DNA from: Erwinia_E haradaeae_D | Lineage (GTDB): Bacteria > Pseudomonadota > Gammaproteobacteria > Enterobacterales > Enterobacteriaceae | DNA: 64,000 nt | Direction of reading: 5' to 3' | NCBI RefSeq assembly: GCF_900698935.1 | Contig: NZ_LR217715.1 | Location: 310,001-374,000 of the forward strand | In this document: in pieces, positions 39,640 through 48,744 of the stretch | How the letters are laid out: every line of letters starts with the position of its first letter | Numbering within the stretch: the first letter of the stretch is position 1 | Notes under the pieces: model-generated | What the model was told of the DNA's origin: nothing | Database searches by the model: none | Seen by the model: only the letters and a program-made list of their open reading frames with translations | Made by a program: the position numbers and the translations under genes

Positions 39640-40800
39640 TAGGAAGTGATGCACATCATATTATAATATAAAACATTTTGAGAGTATCATATAAAATTTT
39701 GACTATAGCTAAATCCGAATAAGAATAATCTGATTTTTGATAGTCTAATGAAGTTAAAAATGATCGAGGAATGTATAATCTGAGATTATCTTGCTCTGCA
39801 AGCAGTGCTGGAATTTTATAATTAGCTATTTTTAAAATAGTCAGATATTACTTTGATTAAGAATATTTTTATCTTCTAGAAAAGAAGATGTATTGTATGT
39901 ATGTGTACATTTATATTGCAGATATATTCATATACCGATTCCAACATATTAGTTATGTTTTATATTTAATCCTAACATATATGTCTCATCTTCTTAGAAC
40001 TTTGAATCATGATAAATAAATATGTTGTTATGTTTTTTAAAAGTTAAAATATCATTAATCATGAACTTAGAAATAGATTCAGATTATATAGAACGAGGAA
40101 TATTTATATTATAAATACTGTATGTTAAAATTTAACGTTTAAAGATAATTCGAGCGTGCTTAGAGTGATTCAATTGAATTTTATATACATGTATACTATT
40201 GCTTTATGGAGCATAGATCATCTTTAATTTAATTGGTTATGAAATGTACATGGAATTTTTATATTAAATTTTTGATATTGTACTTTCTTACGATGTAACG
40301 TTGATTCAATTCACTAATAGGAATATAACTGGTTTTTAAAGAGAATAGGATTTGTTGAATTATATTAATATAGCAGATTTATTATTGTAGGAAGGGCATT
40401 ATTATGTTTTTTTCTGTTAGGAAAATATAATAAGTGTTCCTGGCTAGTTTATTGAACTGTTGGTGGTATGTGCGTATTATTGCAATCTAATGAGACTGTG
40501 AAGAGTTAATATTTAGTAGAATAAGCAAATTCAGGTGACATAGAATGTGAAGTAAACTGTATGGCTATGCTAGCCAACCAGGATACAAGGCGTGTTAAAA
40601 AAAGATTTTTATAAATAAACATCAGGGTGACATATGCTAATGGTGTATTTGGATTTTTTCCAATTCTATTGCACTATTCATAGGCAGATTGTACGTAAGG
40701 GTTTTGATTTAATATTTTACATGCATTGAATAAGGAAATATTGATTATTAAATTATTTTCAATCATGCTGGCAATGTCGGATTATTCATCATGATTTTAA
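39640..40800 (+). pseudogene. rho: Ghost of rho (transcription termination factor Rho)
   Basis: There is no open frame, but a string of anchors follows the Rho sequence from end to end: K-Q-D-I-I-F (39719-39745), G-V-L-E-I-L (39802-39820), I-Y-V-S-P-S-Q-I (39921-39951), K-V-N then E-Q-A-R-N-K-I (40039-40080), M-E-R-G (40088-40100), D-V-x-L-D-S-I-T (40292-40316), G-G-x-x-x-I-I-A (40462-40483), D-E-V-I-Y-E-E-F-K-G-T-G-N-M-E (40500-40547), G-T-R-R-E (40581-40595), W-I-L-R-K (40687-40702), E-F-L-I-N-K-L (40728-40755), and A-M-S-K-T-N-D-D-F (40771-40798). Frames shift between them, and the ATP-binding region (about residues 110-260) is mostly deleted. Confidence 0.85.
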
Positions 40801-40872
40801 ACACATAGCGCTCTTAAAAAATCATTTTGAATGATTATGTACACACAATATACTACTTGAGTACATTATATC

Positions 40873-40878
40873 TATAAT
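40873..40878 (+). promoter_or_regulatory. Possible -10 element of dapD
   Basis: A perfect TATAAT lies 42 bases before the dapD start. No good -35 hexamer stands at 16-18 bases upstream, so this is only suggestive. Confidence 0.25.
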
Positions 40879-40919
40879 TAGATAGCGCGCAACAAGCGAC
40901 AAGGTTAGGACGAGTTTGT

Positions 40920-41750
40920 ATGAAACAATTAAAAAATATAGTGGAAGAAGCATTTGAAAATCGTGAGCATATCACACCAAGAAATGTTGATAAAAAAATT
41001 TATGAAGCAGTTAATTATCTTATCTCTTTATTGGATATAGGAGAGTTGCGTGTTGCGGAAAAAATACAAAATAAATGGATAACGCACGAATGGCTAAAGA
41101 AAGCAATCTTGCTTTTTTTCTGTATTCATGAAAATCAGATCATAGGTAATCTGGATAATCCTTTTTATGATAAAATTCCAAGAAAATTCACTGCTTATAA
41201 TGCTGCGCGTTTTAAAAAGGAAGGGATGCGTGTTGTTCCACCAGCAGCAGTGCGTTATGGAGCATATATTGCTCGTAATACTGTATTAATGCCTTCTTAT
41301 ATCAATATTGGTGCATATATAGACGAGGGTACATTAGTAGATACTTGGTCTACTATTGGTTCTTGCGCGCAAATTGGTAAAAATGTACATTTATCCGGCG
41401 GTGTTGGTATTGGCGGAGTTTTAGAACCATTACAAAACCACCCAACTATTATTGAAGACAATTGTTTTATTGGAGCACGCTCAGAAATTGTTGAAGAGGT
41501 AATTGTAGAAGAAGGGTCAGTGATATCAATGGGAGTGTACATAGGGAAAAGTACAAAAATTTATGATCGCGAAACTGGCATAATATATTATGGACGTATT
41601 CCAGCAGGATCTGTTGTAGTTTCAGGTACTTTACCATCCAAAAATAGTAAATGTCACTTATATTGCGCAGTTATTGTAAAACATGTAGATATACAAACAC
41701 TTTCTAAAACCAGCATCAATCAATTATTGCGTGACACTCATGACGTTTAA
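40920..41750 (+). CDS. dapD: Tetrahydrodipicolinate N-succinyltransferase
   Basis: This succinylase step of lysine and meso-diaminopimelate synthesis uses succinyl-CoA in the cytosol. An N-terminal helical domain (about residues 1-100) precedes a left-handed beta helix with hexapeptide repeats (e.g. GSCAQIGKNVHLSGGVGIGGVLEPL) and a short C-terminal extension. The 276 aa compare with 274. In E. coli dapD is near glnD and map; here it lies 36 kb from map, directly after the rho ghost, so the block has been rearranged. It implies that cell-wall DAP or lysine supply is still made. Confidence 0.97.
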   Translation: MKQLKNIVEEAFENREHITPRNVDKKIYEAVNYLISLLDIGELRVAEKIQNKWITHEWLKKAILLFFCIHENQIIGNLDNPFYDKIPRKFTAYNAARFKKEGMRVVPPAAVRYGAYIARNTVLMPSYINIGAYIDEGTLVDTWSTIGSCAQIGKNVHLSGGVGIGGVLEPLQNHPTIIEDNCFIGARSEIVEEVIVEEGSVISMGVYIGKSTKIYDRETGIIYYGRIPAGSVVVSGTLPSKNSKCHLYCAVIVKHVDIQTLSKTSINQLLRDTHDV

Positions 41751-42375
41751 TGAGACCGATATGATGGATGTATGTTAGTTTAATATATGTTTTTATATAA
41801 ATATTTATGGAACGTGTATATAGTGTAATATGAGTATATTCTAGTATAATTATAGACACAGATCCTCTGTGTAGCGTGGCGAAGTGTGAAGTGATAAATA
41901 TTTATTTATATAGTATTAGAGATTTTTATTGGATGTAATAGTATTAAGATCCACTAATATATATTGCTGTTAGAGGGTATAAACAACAGAACAACAATCT
42001 ACATAAAAAAATATACACAATAGGATTATTCTTCTAGTGTGGTACACCTAAAATAACTTGATAGTATTATCTTGTTGTGCGTACGGTATGCGTACCAAGC
42101 AATCATCGATTATAGACCTTCAAGTTTAGACAAGTAGAGTAGACAAAAATTACAAATATAGCCCTTACCAGGGTAAGGGTGTTAGTAGAATTTTAATATA
42201 TATAAGGTGTTAATATATATACTTACTTATTTTTATAGCTTGCTAATATGCGCTTATATTTTTTAGAACATGACTCCTATAGTCATGTCTTGAGTTATAT
42301 TTGATTGGTTGTGTATAGCAGTATTGTAGATAATATAGCCTTGGCTTTATTTAAGGGATAGACCATATATGTGAG
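41751..42375. other. Convergent spacer dapD/murA
   Basis: Contains hairpins ACACAGA-TCC-TCTGTGT (41856-41872) and CCCTTACC-AG-GGTAAGGG (42162-42179). The latter is by far the most GC-rich stem in the spacers. A 12-bp direct repeat TTAATATATATA occurs at 42193-42204 and 42210-42221. No ghost is recognised. Confidence 0.5.
42162..42179. terminator. Candidate bidirectional terminator hairpin
   Basis: The 8-bp perfect stem CCCTTACC/GGTAAGGG lies between two converging genes, dapD and murA. On the minus strand (murA side) it is followed by T-rich sequence (GCTATATTTGTAATTTTTG), and on the plus strand by TGTTAGTAGAATTTT. Position and GC content support a terminator, but the T-tracts are imperfect. 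Confidence 0.4.
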
Positions 42376-43635
42376 TTAATCACCATTGATCCGTTGAATA
42401 TTTGCCCCTAAACGACTTAATTTGTCTTCAATAAATTCATATCCACGATCTATATGATAAATACGATCCACTAAGGTAACTCCATCAGCAATACAGCCTG
42501 CTAGAACAAGACTGACTGAAACACGTAGATCGGTTGCCATCACTGGAGCGGCTGATAGCCTTTCTACACCATGACAAATTAAAGTATGTCTTTGAATGAT
42601 AGCTTGAGCCCCCATACGCATGAGTTCTGGAATATGCATAAAACGGTTTTCAAAAATGGTTTCAGTAATCACCCCGGATCCTTGAGCAATCAAATTTAGT
42701 AAGCTAAATTGAGCCTGCATATCAGTAGGAAATCCTGGATAAGGAGCTGTACATATATTAACTGCTTTTGGTCGTTTTCCGTGCATATCTAAGCTGATCC
42801 AATTACTTCCTTCTTTAATATCCGCTCCCGCTTCTCGTAGTTTTTCTAATACTGCGTTGAGAGTATTAGGTTGGGTTTCTCTGCATAAAATTTTACCGCC
42901 AGAGACAGCTCCTGCAATTAGAAAAGTCCCAGTTTCAATGCGATCAGGTAATATACGGTGTAACCCTCCTCCCAACCTCTTTACGCCTACAATTGTCATA
43001 CAATTACTTCCTGCACCAAGAATTTTAGCTCCTAGCATATTTAAAAAATTAGCGGTATCAACAATTTCTGGTTCTCGTGCAGCGTTTTCAATAATAGTGG
43101 TACCTATAGCCAGTGTAGCAGAGCTCATAATGGTTACAGTGGCGCCAACGCTAACTTTATTCATTATAATACGCTTACCTGTCAGACGACCATTAACAGA
43201 TGCTTTCACATAACCATTTTCTAATTTAATTTTAGCGCCGAGTTGCTCAAGACCAGTAATATGCAAATCCACTGGACGAGCTCCAATTGCACATCCTCCT
43301 GGCAAAGACACCTGTCCTTGGCCAAAACGAGCGACTAATGGCCCTAAAGCCCAGATGGATGCGCGCATAGTTTTTACTAGATCATATGGCGCGCAATAAA
43401 CATTCACTTGACTTGCATCGAGATGCACAGAATCATTGTGTTCTGCTTTTACACCAAGTTGTCTAAGTAGTTTCATGGTAGTATCTATGTCTTTTAATTT
43501 CGGAACGTTCTGTATTTCCACTGGATCCTCAGCTAGCAGTGAAGCAAAAAGAATTGGTAACGCAGAGTTTTTCGCTCCAGAAATAGTGACTGCACCACTT
43601 AACTTTGTAGGACCTTGTATACGGAATTTATCCAT
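42376..43635 (-). CDS. murA: UDP-N-acetylglucosamine 1-carboxyvinyltransferase
   Basis: This is the first committed step of peptidoglycan synthesis: transfer of enolpyruvate from PEP to UDP-GlcNAc. The ATG at 43635 gives 419 aa, the E. coli length. A GTG three codons upstream is also in frame but is not favoured. KNxALP-type Lys22 (SGAKNSALPIL) and catalytic Cys115 (LPGGCAIGARP, the fosfomycin target) are present. It follows ibaG on the same strand, as in E. coli, so it is probably read from the mla-ibaG side. Confidence 0.97.
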   Translation of the reverse strand: MDKFRIQGPTKLSGAVTISGAKNSALPILFASLLAEDPVEIQNVPKLKDIDTTMKLLRQLGVKAEHNDSVHLDASQVNVYCAPYDLVKTMRASIWALGPLVARFGQGQVSLPGGCAIGARPVDLHITGLEQLGAKIKLENGYVKASVNGRLTGKRIIMNKVSVGATVTIMSSATLAIGTTIIENAAREPEIVDTANFLNMLGAKILGAGSNCMTIVGVKRLGGGLHRILPDRIETGTFLIAGAVSGGKILCRETQPNTLNAVLEKLREAGADIKEGSNWISLDMHGKRPKAVNICTAPYPGFPTDMQAQFSLLNLIAQGSGVITETIFENRFMHIPELMRMGAQAIIQRHTLICHGVERLSAAPVMATDLRVSVSLVLAGCIADGVTLVDRIYHIDRGYEFIEDKLSRLGANIQRINGD

Positions 43636-43724
43636 TTCTACCACTCGAGTTTTTGAGATATTTCTTTACTGTAAAGTGTTACAATCTCTCTAAGATGTCT
43701 AGGTTAGTATTTAAAACATTAGTA

Positions 43725-44000
43725 TTACATAGATTTCTCAGGATGTAACTCATGATTACGATTCCATTCTTCAGGAGTGTAGGTTTTAATTGAGACAGCA
43801 TGTATGTAATTATTAGTAATATAAGACATTAAAGATGAATAAATAATCTGTTGCTGCTTCACGCGACTAAGTCCACCAAAAATCTTACCAATAGCAATAA
43901 TCTGCAAGTGATTACTATCACCGCTAACATAGACTGTTTGTAGTTGTAATTGCTCTAGTAAAAAAGACTGAATTGTATTGTTATGGATCATTTTCTGCAT
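43725..44000 (-). CDS. ibaG: BolA-family protein IbaG
   Basis: This small BolA-like protein is thought to act with monothiol glutaredoxin in Fe-S cluster handling and acid response. The 91-aa product (about 89 in E. coli) has the BolA helix-turn and the conserved VSGD...F/LQxIAxG and K..YTPEEW segments (VSGDSNHLQIIAIGKIF, IKTYTPEEW). The ATG three codons downstream is also possible. It keeps the enteric place directly before murA but is now separated from mlaB by 947 bases. Confidence 0.93.
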   Translation of the reverse strand: MQKMIHNNTIQSFLLEQLQLQTVYVSGDSNHLQIIAIGKIFGGLSRVKQQQIIYSSLMSYITNNYIHAVSIKTYTPEEWNRNHELHPEKSM

Positions 44001-44947
44001 CTCACTGTATGATTTATGAATATAGTTTTAATTATGATCTTTGATGCATATGGTCACTAACACTGTCTATAGGATAAAAGCATCATGTATAGGGATTTCT
44101 GTTCCCATATATACAATCAAGATAATGGGTAGCATCAAAGAGTAAGAGCATCATATAATTTTTTTAGCTGATACTTATGCATATATGAATATTGAAGATA
44201 AAGTAGGAATGGATGTGATCAAACTAGATCTTATATGACTCTGTATTGAAGCCTTACATGTTGTAATAGTTTAATGAGTACACACATGTAATATACATGT
44301 TATGATTCGTTAATATATTTTGTTATGTTGAGTTCACGCACGATATCAAATTATTTTTTCAAAACATATCAAAAATATAGAGATTTACACTTATAGTGTT
44401 ATGTGCACTAAGATGCAACAGATATTTTGTAAGGTTTTTTAAATCTTTACTTACTAAGTATATTATTGGAGGAGCATGTATCTGATGGAGTCATTGTCTA
44501 CCTGCTTGCGATCTTTGTATGAGAATTGAGCAACACACTCTAGTACCATGAGACTGCATAAACTTATCCTATCCAAATGCATTATAGTCAGAATATCTGT
44601 TCAATCACGGCTTACTGCCTGCTATCATATTGTATGAGAAAATCTCTAATTCTTTAGTAAGATAAAAAAGAAGTTTATTGATGGTGTAGGGTACAGAAAA
44701 AGAGAGCGTTATGCTATATGATAATAGTATTATGGATGGATAAAGTAAAAACATATGCAGAAGCATAATTTTAAATAGGTTATTCTGTAATAACAGGTGT
44801 CAATATGAGGAGCGTGATGCAACTACACGTAGTGAATGAGATTAAAAAATTACTCACACGCCCCAAGTTATAACAAACAGTAGGCTGTATAAGCAATTGA
44901 TTTTTTATACAGATGCTGTATATTTTACCATTCAGAATTAAATTCTT
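44001..44947. other. Spacer between ibaG and mlaB
   Basis: No gene. In E. coli mlaB and ibaG are close neighbours, so this 947-base gap is an expansion. It has two inverted repeats: ACATGTA-ATA-TACATGT (44284-44300) and CTGTATAA/TTATACAG with a 12-base loop (44885-44912), the latter 36 bases beyond the mlaB stop and a possible end of the mla transcript. Confidence 0.45.
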
Positions 44948-45244
44948 TTAAGACGGACGCGTAATTATATTTTGAAGATGATACAGTGTAATTAGCGCAT
45001 AGAGTTGCGGTGTAATCCCAGAAAAGCAGAGTGCTTTTCCGTTTTGTATAGACATGTACTGTAAGTGAATCAGAAAGGCAAGCCCGCCTGTATCGACGCG
45101 TGTTAATTTGCAAACATTAATATTTTCTATGCATTGCATGACTTTTTCACGCATAGACCATAAAGGTCGCAATGTCTTGTATGTTAATTCACCTCTAAGA
45201 TAGAGGTTTTTGTGGTTAACTTCCCATTCTAACTGTGTGCTCAT
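44948..45244 (-). CDS. mlaB: Phospholipid transport system STAS-domain protein MlaB
   Basis: This cytoplasmic STAS protein binds the ATPase MlaF and stabilises the MlaFEDB transporter. It has 98 aa (97 in E. coli) with the STAS core LTRVDTGGLAFLIHL, whose Thr is the conserved residue needed for MlaF activation. Sequence is more diverged than MlaE or MlaF. It starts 5 bases after the mlaC stop, so it is the last gene of the mlaFEDCB operon, as in E. coli. Confidence 0.93.
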   Translation of the reverse strand: MSTQLEWEVNHKNLYLRGELTYKTLRPLWSMREKVMQCIENINVCKLTRVDTGGLAFLIHLQYMSIQNGKALCFSGITPQLYALITLYHLQNIITRPS

Positions 45245-45249
45245 TATAA

Positions 45250-45879
45250 CTATTTATTAAATGTGATGGATGGATTGGTATAAGATTGTAGTGTTTGAAT
45301 TAAACCATCAATACCTTTTTTTCGTAGGATATCGCTCCATTCGTTTTGCTTAGTACTGATAATACTAACACCTTCTGTGAGAATATCATAGGCCTGCCAA
45401 CGTCCATTAACGCTATTCTTCCGCCATTGGAAGTCTAATCTAATTGGTGAACCACCATAAGAATTGAGTATAGTTATACGAATAGTGACCACTTTTTCTC
45501 CGGATATTGGTTTCTCTGGTGTAATTTTATAGGCTTGTCCTTGATACACAGATAACATTTGTGTAGTCACATGAGATAAGTAAATACTAAAGGCGTGATA
45601 ATATTTATCACGTTGAGTTTTTGTTGTATTATTGTAATAATGCCCCAAAACTAATGCAGCAGCATATTTGACATGTATATAAGGCATTAACTCTTCTTGT
45701 ATAATGGTATGCAAATAGGCAGGATTATTTTTAATATTTTTTTTTTCATTTTTAATACGATCAAAAGTATGCATAGCAGCTCTAGTCATAATCGTATATG
45801 GATTACATGGTTCAGTGTCTGCGTTTGTGACTTGAGGAGAAATGCTTATCAGTATCAATATAAGAAAACGTTTAAACAT
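45250..45879 (-). CDS. mlaC: Periplasmic phospholipid-binding protein MlaC
   Basis: MlaC ferries phospholipids between the outer-membrane MlaA complex and MlaD. With the ATG at 45879 (AGAGG at ideal spacing) the protein is 209 aa (211 in E. coli) and begins with a signal peptide MFKRFLILILISISP. The frame extends 11 codons further upstream without family support. Conserved stretches include PYIHVKYAAALVLG and VRLDFQWRKN-like IRLDFQWRKNSVNGRWQAYD. It is the fourth gene of the mla operon. Confidence 0.95.
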   Translation of the reverse strand: MFKRFLILILISISPQVTNADTEPCNPYTIMTRAAMHTFDRIKNEKKNIKNNPAYLHTIIQEELMPYIHVKYAAALVLGHYYNNTTKTQRDKYYHAFSIYLSHVTTQMLSVYQGQAYKITPEKPISGEKVVTIRITILNSYGGSPIRLDFQWRKNSVNGRWQAYDILTEGVSIISTKQNEWSDILRKKGIDGLIQTLQSYTNPSITFNK

Positions 45880-45965
45880 TATTGCCTCTGCTATCGGGTA
45901 TACTATTGCCATATTTCTATCACTTTATTAATTAGCGAGTTTATATAGAGTATAGAGGGCGTGGA

Positions 45966-46442
45966 TTATGAATATTTCTCACTTTTATATAAGAATTGAC
46001 CAATCAGATCCTCAAGGGATATCACAGACTTTGTATCTTGAATGATGCTACCATCCTTAAGTATATTAGTTCCTATATCGGGTTCTGTAAATCCTATATT
46101 TAGCGCTAAGTATTGTTCACCTAATAGACCTGATGTTCTGATTGAAAGTGAACTAGTATCTGGGATATTATTATATTTTTTTTCAATATCCATGCGTACT
46201 GTGAGTAAATAATTTTTTGGATCGAGTGTAATGTGTGTTACACGACCGATTACTACTCCACCGACTTTTACAGGTGAACCGGTTTGAAGTTCTCCTATGT
46301 TATCAAAGGTAGCATAGAGCTTCCAGGTGAGTGCACTAAATGGAGAAGTCGGACGACTGATATGTAGACAAAGGAAAAGTATTGAACTGATAGATAGTAT
46401 CAAGAAAGCGCCTACTAAAATTTCACTTTTTTTTGTTTGCAT
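45966..46442 (-). CDS. mlaD: Phospholipid transport MCE protein MlaD
   Basis: MlaD is a hexameric MCE-domain protein anchored in the inner membrane that receives lipid from MlaC. An N-terminal membrane helix (about residues 7-27) is followed by the MCE domain (YATFDNIGELQTGSPVKVGG to about residue 115) and the helix with LEDLIGQFLY. At 158 aa it lacks the low-complexity tail of the 183-aa E. coli protein, which is not essential for the fold. It is 6 bases from mlaE. Confidence 0.96.
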   Translation of the reverse strand: MQTKKSEILVGAFLILSISSILFLCLHISRPTSPFSALTWKLYATFDNIGELQTGSPVKVGGVVIGRVTHITLDPKNYLLTVRMDIEKKYNNIPDTSSLSIRTSGLLGEQYLALNIGFTEPDIGTNILKDGSIIQDTKSVISLEDLIGQFLYKSEKYS

Positions 46443-46448
46443 TATACG

Positions 46449-47231
46449 TCAGTGCTCCGACATAAGTGTTGTTAAAAAGAGGTCTAAACCTAATACAGCT
46501 AGTGATGCATGCACCACGGTGCGCGTTGTGGCTCGACATATACCTTCAGCAGTTGGGGTGGCATCATAACCGTTAAATAAGGCTATCCATATGATCATTG
46601 TAGCAAACACTGCACTTTTAGTTACGCAGTGAGTCATATCCTGTTGTAAATGAACGCCATTGTGGATTGCAGTCCAAAAAAAACCAGAATCAATACCTTT
46701 CCAGGTTATACCTATAAATGCACCACCAATAACACCTGCTGAGATAAAAATAAATGTTAGTAGAGGCATGCTAATACAACCAGCCCAGAACCTGGGAGAA
46801 ATAATACGTTGTAATGGGTCTACTGCCATCATTTCCATACTTGCCAGTTGTTCAGTTGCTTTCATTAAACCAATTTCGGCCGTCACAGCAGATCCAGCAC
46901 GTCCAGTAAATAGCAAAGCTGTAATGACTGGACCTAGATCACGTAATAGCCACAGCGCTACGATTATACCAAGATCATTCTCAGCACCATAAGTCTTTAA
47001 TACTAAATATCCTTGCATACTTATAACCATACCCATAAATAGCCCAGAGATCACAATAATTAATAATGATAAAACTCCAATGTGGTATAGCTGATCTAGT
47101 AATATTTTCCCATGTGAACGATCACGAGGAAAACTAACTAGTGCGTAGAATAATATCCATCCGGCGCGACCTAAAGAAGCACAAAAATTAAATCCTTGTC
47201 GACCGAGTAATGCTAAGACTTGTAAGTACAT
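46449..47231 (-). CDS. mlaE: Phospholipid ABC transporter permease MlaE
   Basis: This is the inner-membrane permease of the MlaFEDB lipid transporter. The 260 aa equal E. coli. Typical segments are GLFMGMVISMQGY, LLRDLGPVITALLFTGRAGSAVTAEIGLMKATEQLASMEMMAVDP, and five membrane helices. It lies 11 bases after mlaF. Mla keeps phospholipid out of the outer leaflet of the outer membrane, so its retention implies a functional asymmetric outer membrane. Confidence 0.97.
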   Translation of the reverse strand: MYLQVLALLGRQGFNFCASLGRAGWILFYALVSFPRDRSHGKILLDQLYHIGVLSLLIIVISGLFMGMVISMQGYLVLKTYGAENDLGIIVALWLLRDLGPVITALLFTGRAGSAVTAEIGLMKATEQLASMEMMAVDPLQRIISPRFWAGCISMPLLTFIFISAGVIGGAFIGITWKGIDSGFFWTAIHNGVHLQQDMTHCVTKSAVFATMIIWIALFNGYDATPTAEGICRATTRTVVHASLAVLGLDLFLTTLMSEH

Positions 47232-47242
47232 CAGTGTTTTCC

Positions 47243-48043
47243 TTATCTGAGGCCAAGTAAATCCTGTAGATAATCTTGAGTAGGAAAAAAAGTAGGTCTA
47301 GATCCATTAGAAATTCCATTGATAAATTTACGTACACAAATGTTTCCATGTGTATGGAGATCATGAGTTGTTCCCTGAGCGAGTATTTGTCGTTCATTTA
47401 TAAGGTAGGTGTAATCAGCGATACTCAACACTTCAGGGATATCATGAGATACTATAATAAAAGTCATATCTAATGCATATTTTAATTTATGAATTAATTT
47501 TATTATTAATTGAACAGTTACGGGGTCTTGTCCTACAAAAGGCTCGTCAAACATCATTAAGTCTGGTTCTAATGCGAGTGCACGTGCCAGTGCAGTGCGT
47601 CGTATCATCCCTCCTGAGAGCTCAGAGGGTTTGAGATGAGTGGCCCCTCGTAGTCCAACTGCTTCTAGCTTCATTATTACCGTACTGTGTAGTAATGTTT
47701 TTGGTAAATCAGCATGTTCTCGTAGCGACCATGCTACATTATCGAATACATTTAAATCTGTAAACAGAGCTCCTGTTTGAAAAAGCATACCCATTTTTTT
47801 GCGTACTTCATACAAAGATGCACGCGAAAGAGTTGGAATATTTACGTTATTAAACCATACTTCTCCACTGATGGGGCGCAACTGTCCTCCTATCAAGCGT
47901 AATAGTGTGGTTTTTCCAACTCCAGATGGACCTATAATAGCTGTTATTTTCCCTCTAGGTATAGAAAGCGAGAGATTATCGAAAATGATCATATTTTTAT
48001 GAGAAAAACTCACATGAAGCATTTCTACTATATTTTTTTTCAT
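47243..48043 (-). CDS. mlaF: Phospholipid ABC transporter ATP-binding protein MlaF
   Basis: This is the ATPase that drives the Mla lipid transporter. Walker A GPSGVGKTT is at about residues 38-46, the Q-loop in MLFQTGALF, the signature LSGGM, Walker B DLMMFDEPF and the switch His in VSHD. The 266 aa compare with 269. It is the first gene of the operon mlaFEDCB; a promoter must lie in the 48.0-48.7 kb divergent spacer. MlaA, the outer-membrane partner, is not in the window. Confidence 0.97.
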   Translation of the reverse strand: MKKNIVEMLHVSFSHKNMIIFDNLSLSIPRGKITAIIGPSGVGKTTLLRLIGGQLRPISGEVWFNNVNIPTLSRASLYEVRKKMGMLFQTGALFTDLNVFDNVAWSLREHADLPKTLLHSTVIMKLEAVGLRGATHLKPSELSGGMIRRTALARALALEPDLMMFDEPFVGQDPVTVQLIIKLIHKLKYALDMTFIIVSHDIPEVLSIADYTYLINERQILAQGTTHDLHTHGNICVRKFINGISNGSRPTFFPTQDYLQDLLGLR

Positions 48044-48744
48044 ATAACTTTTCGTTGCCTCTTTGTTATATTTATATTTATAGTTGTGATCTAGTTAGAT
48101 GATGACCTCCGCTACGATTGCATATTGATATTATCTCATCGCGCGCATTACCTAGTTATCAGATTTTTTGTTGTATGGATTTTACGACAAACACTTTAAT
48201 GGATGATAGATGATTTACACCATAAAGTTTTATTTATTTTGGAGGTAATAAATGTTTATGAATTTTTTTATTGTAGATATAACGCAATATTCAGTCACGC
48301 GGTCGTATTACACTACATCAGAGATACTCTGAGGGAGCCATAACCTTTAACAATGAAATAGAGCTTTAGACATCTTTCACTCTTCTTTTGAGAATATGTG
48401 ATAAAAAAGATATTTTTATAATGATGTATCACTAAAAAAATGTATGCATTCAGTCTTTAGCTAGTGCGGTAGTTGGTGCATTTTGTATAAGATGTGTTGT
48501 ACTCTTAGCGGTGATAAGAGCTGGTGTATCCTCTGCTTGTCTTTTTTTTGAAGTGAGAGGCATGTCTGTTATGTATACGATGAATGATTTTAAAAATTGG
48601 AGTATGCCTAATGAGAGAAACACAGTGGGTTAAAAATTCAAAAAAATTGTATATTGCACATGATATTGTATTCATTTAGTGTATATTCAAAATTGTTTTG
48701 CATGACGTGTTTCACGCATAGTTAAAACCATATATGGATTTTAT
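48044..48744. other. Divergent spacer mlaF/paeA
   Basis: The promoters of mlaF and paeA must lie here, but no clear pair of hexamers stands out. E. coli has yrbG divergent from mlaF. I saw no recognisable YrbG remains. Confidence 0.4.
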
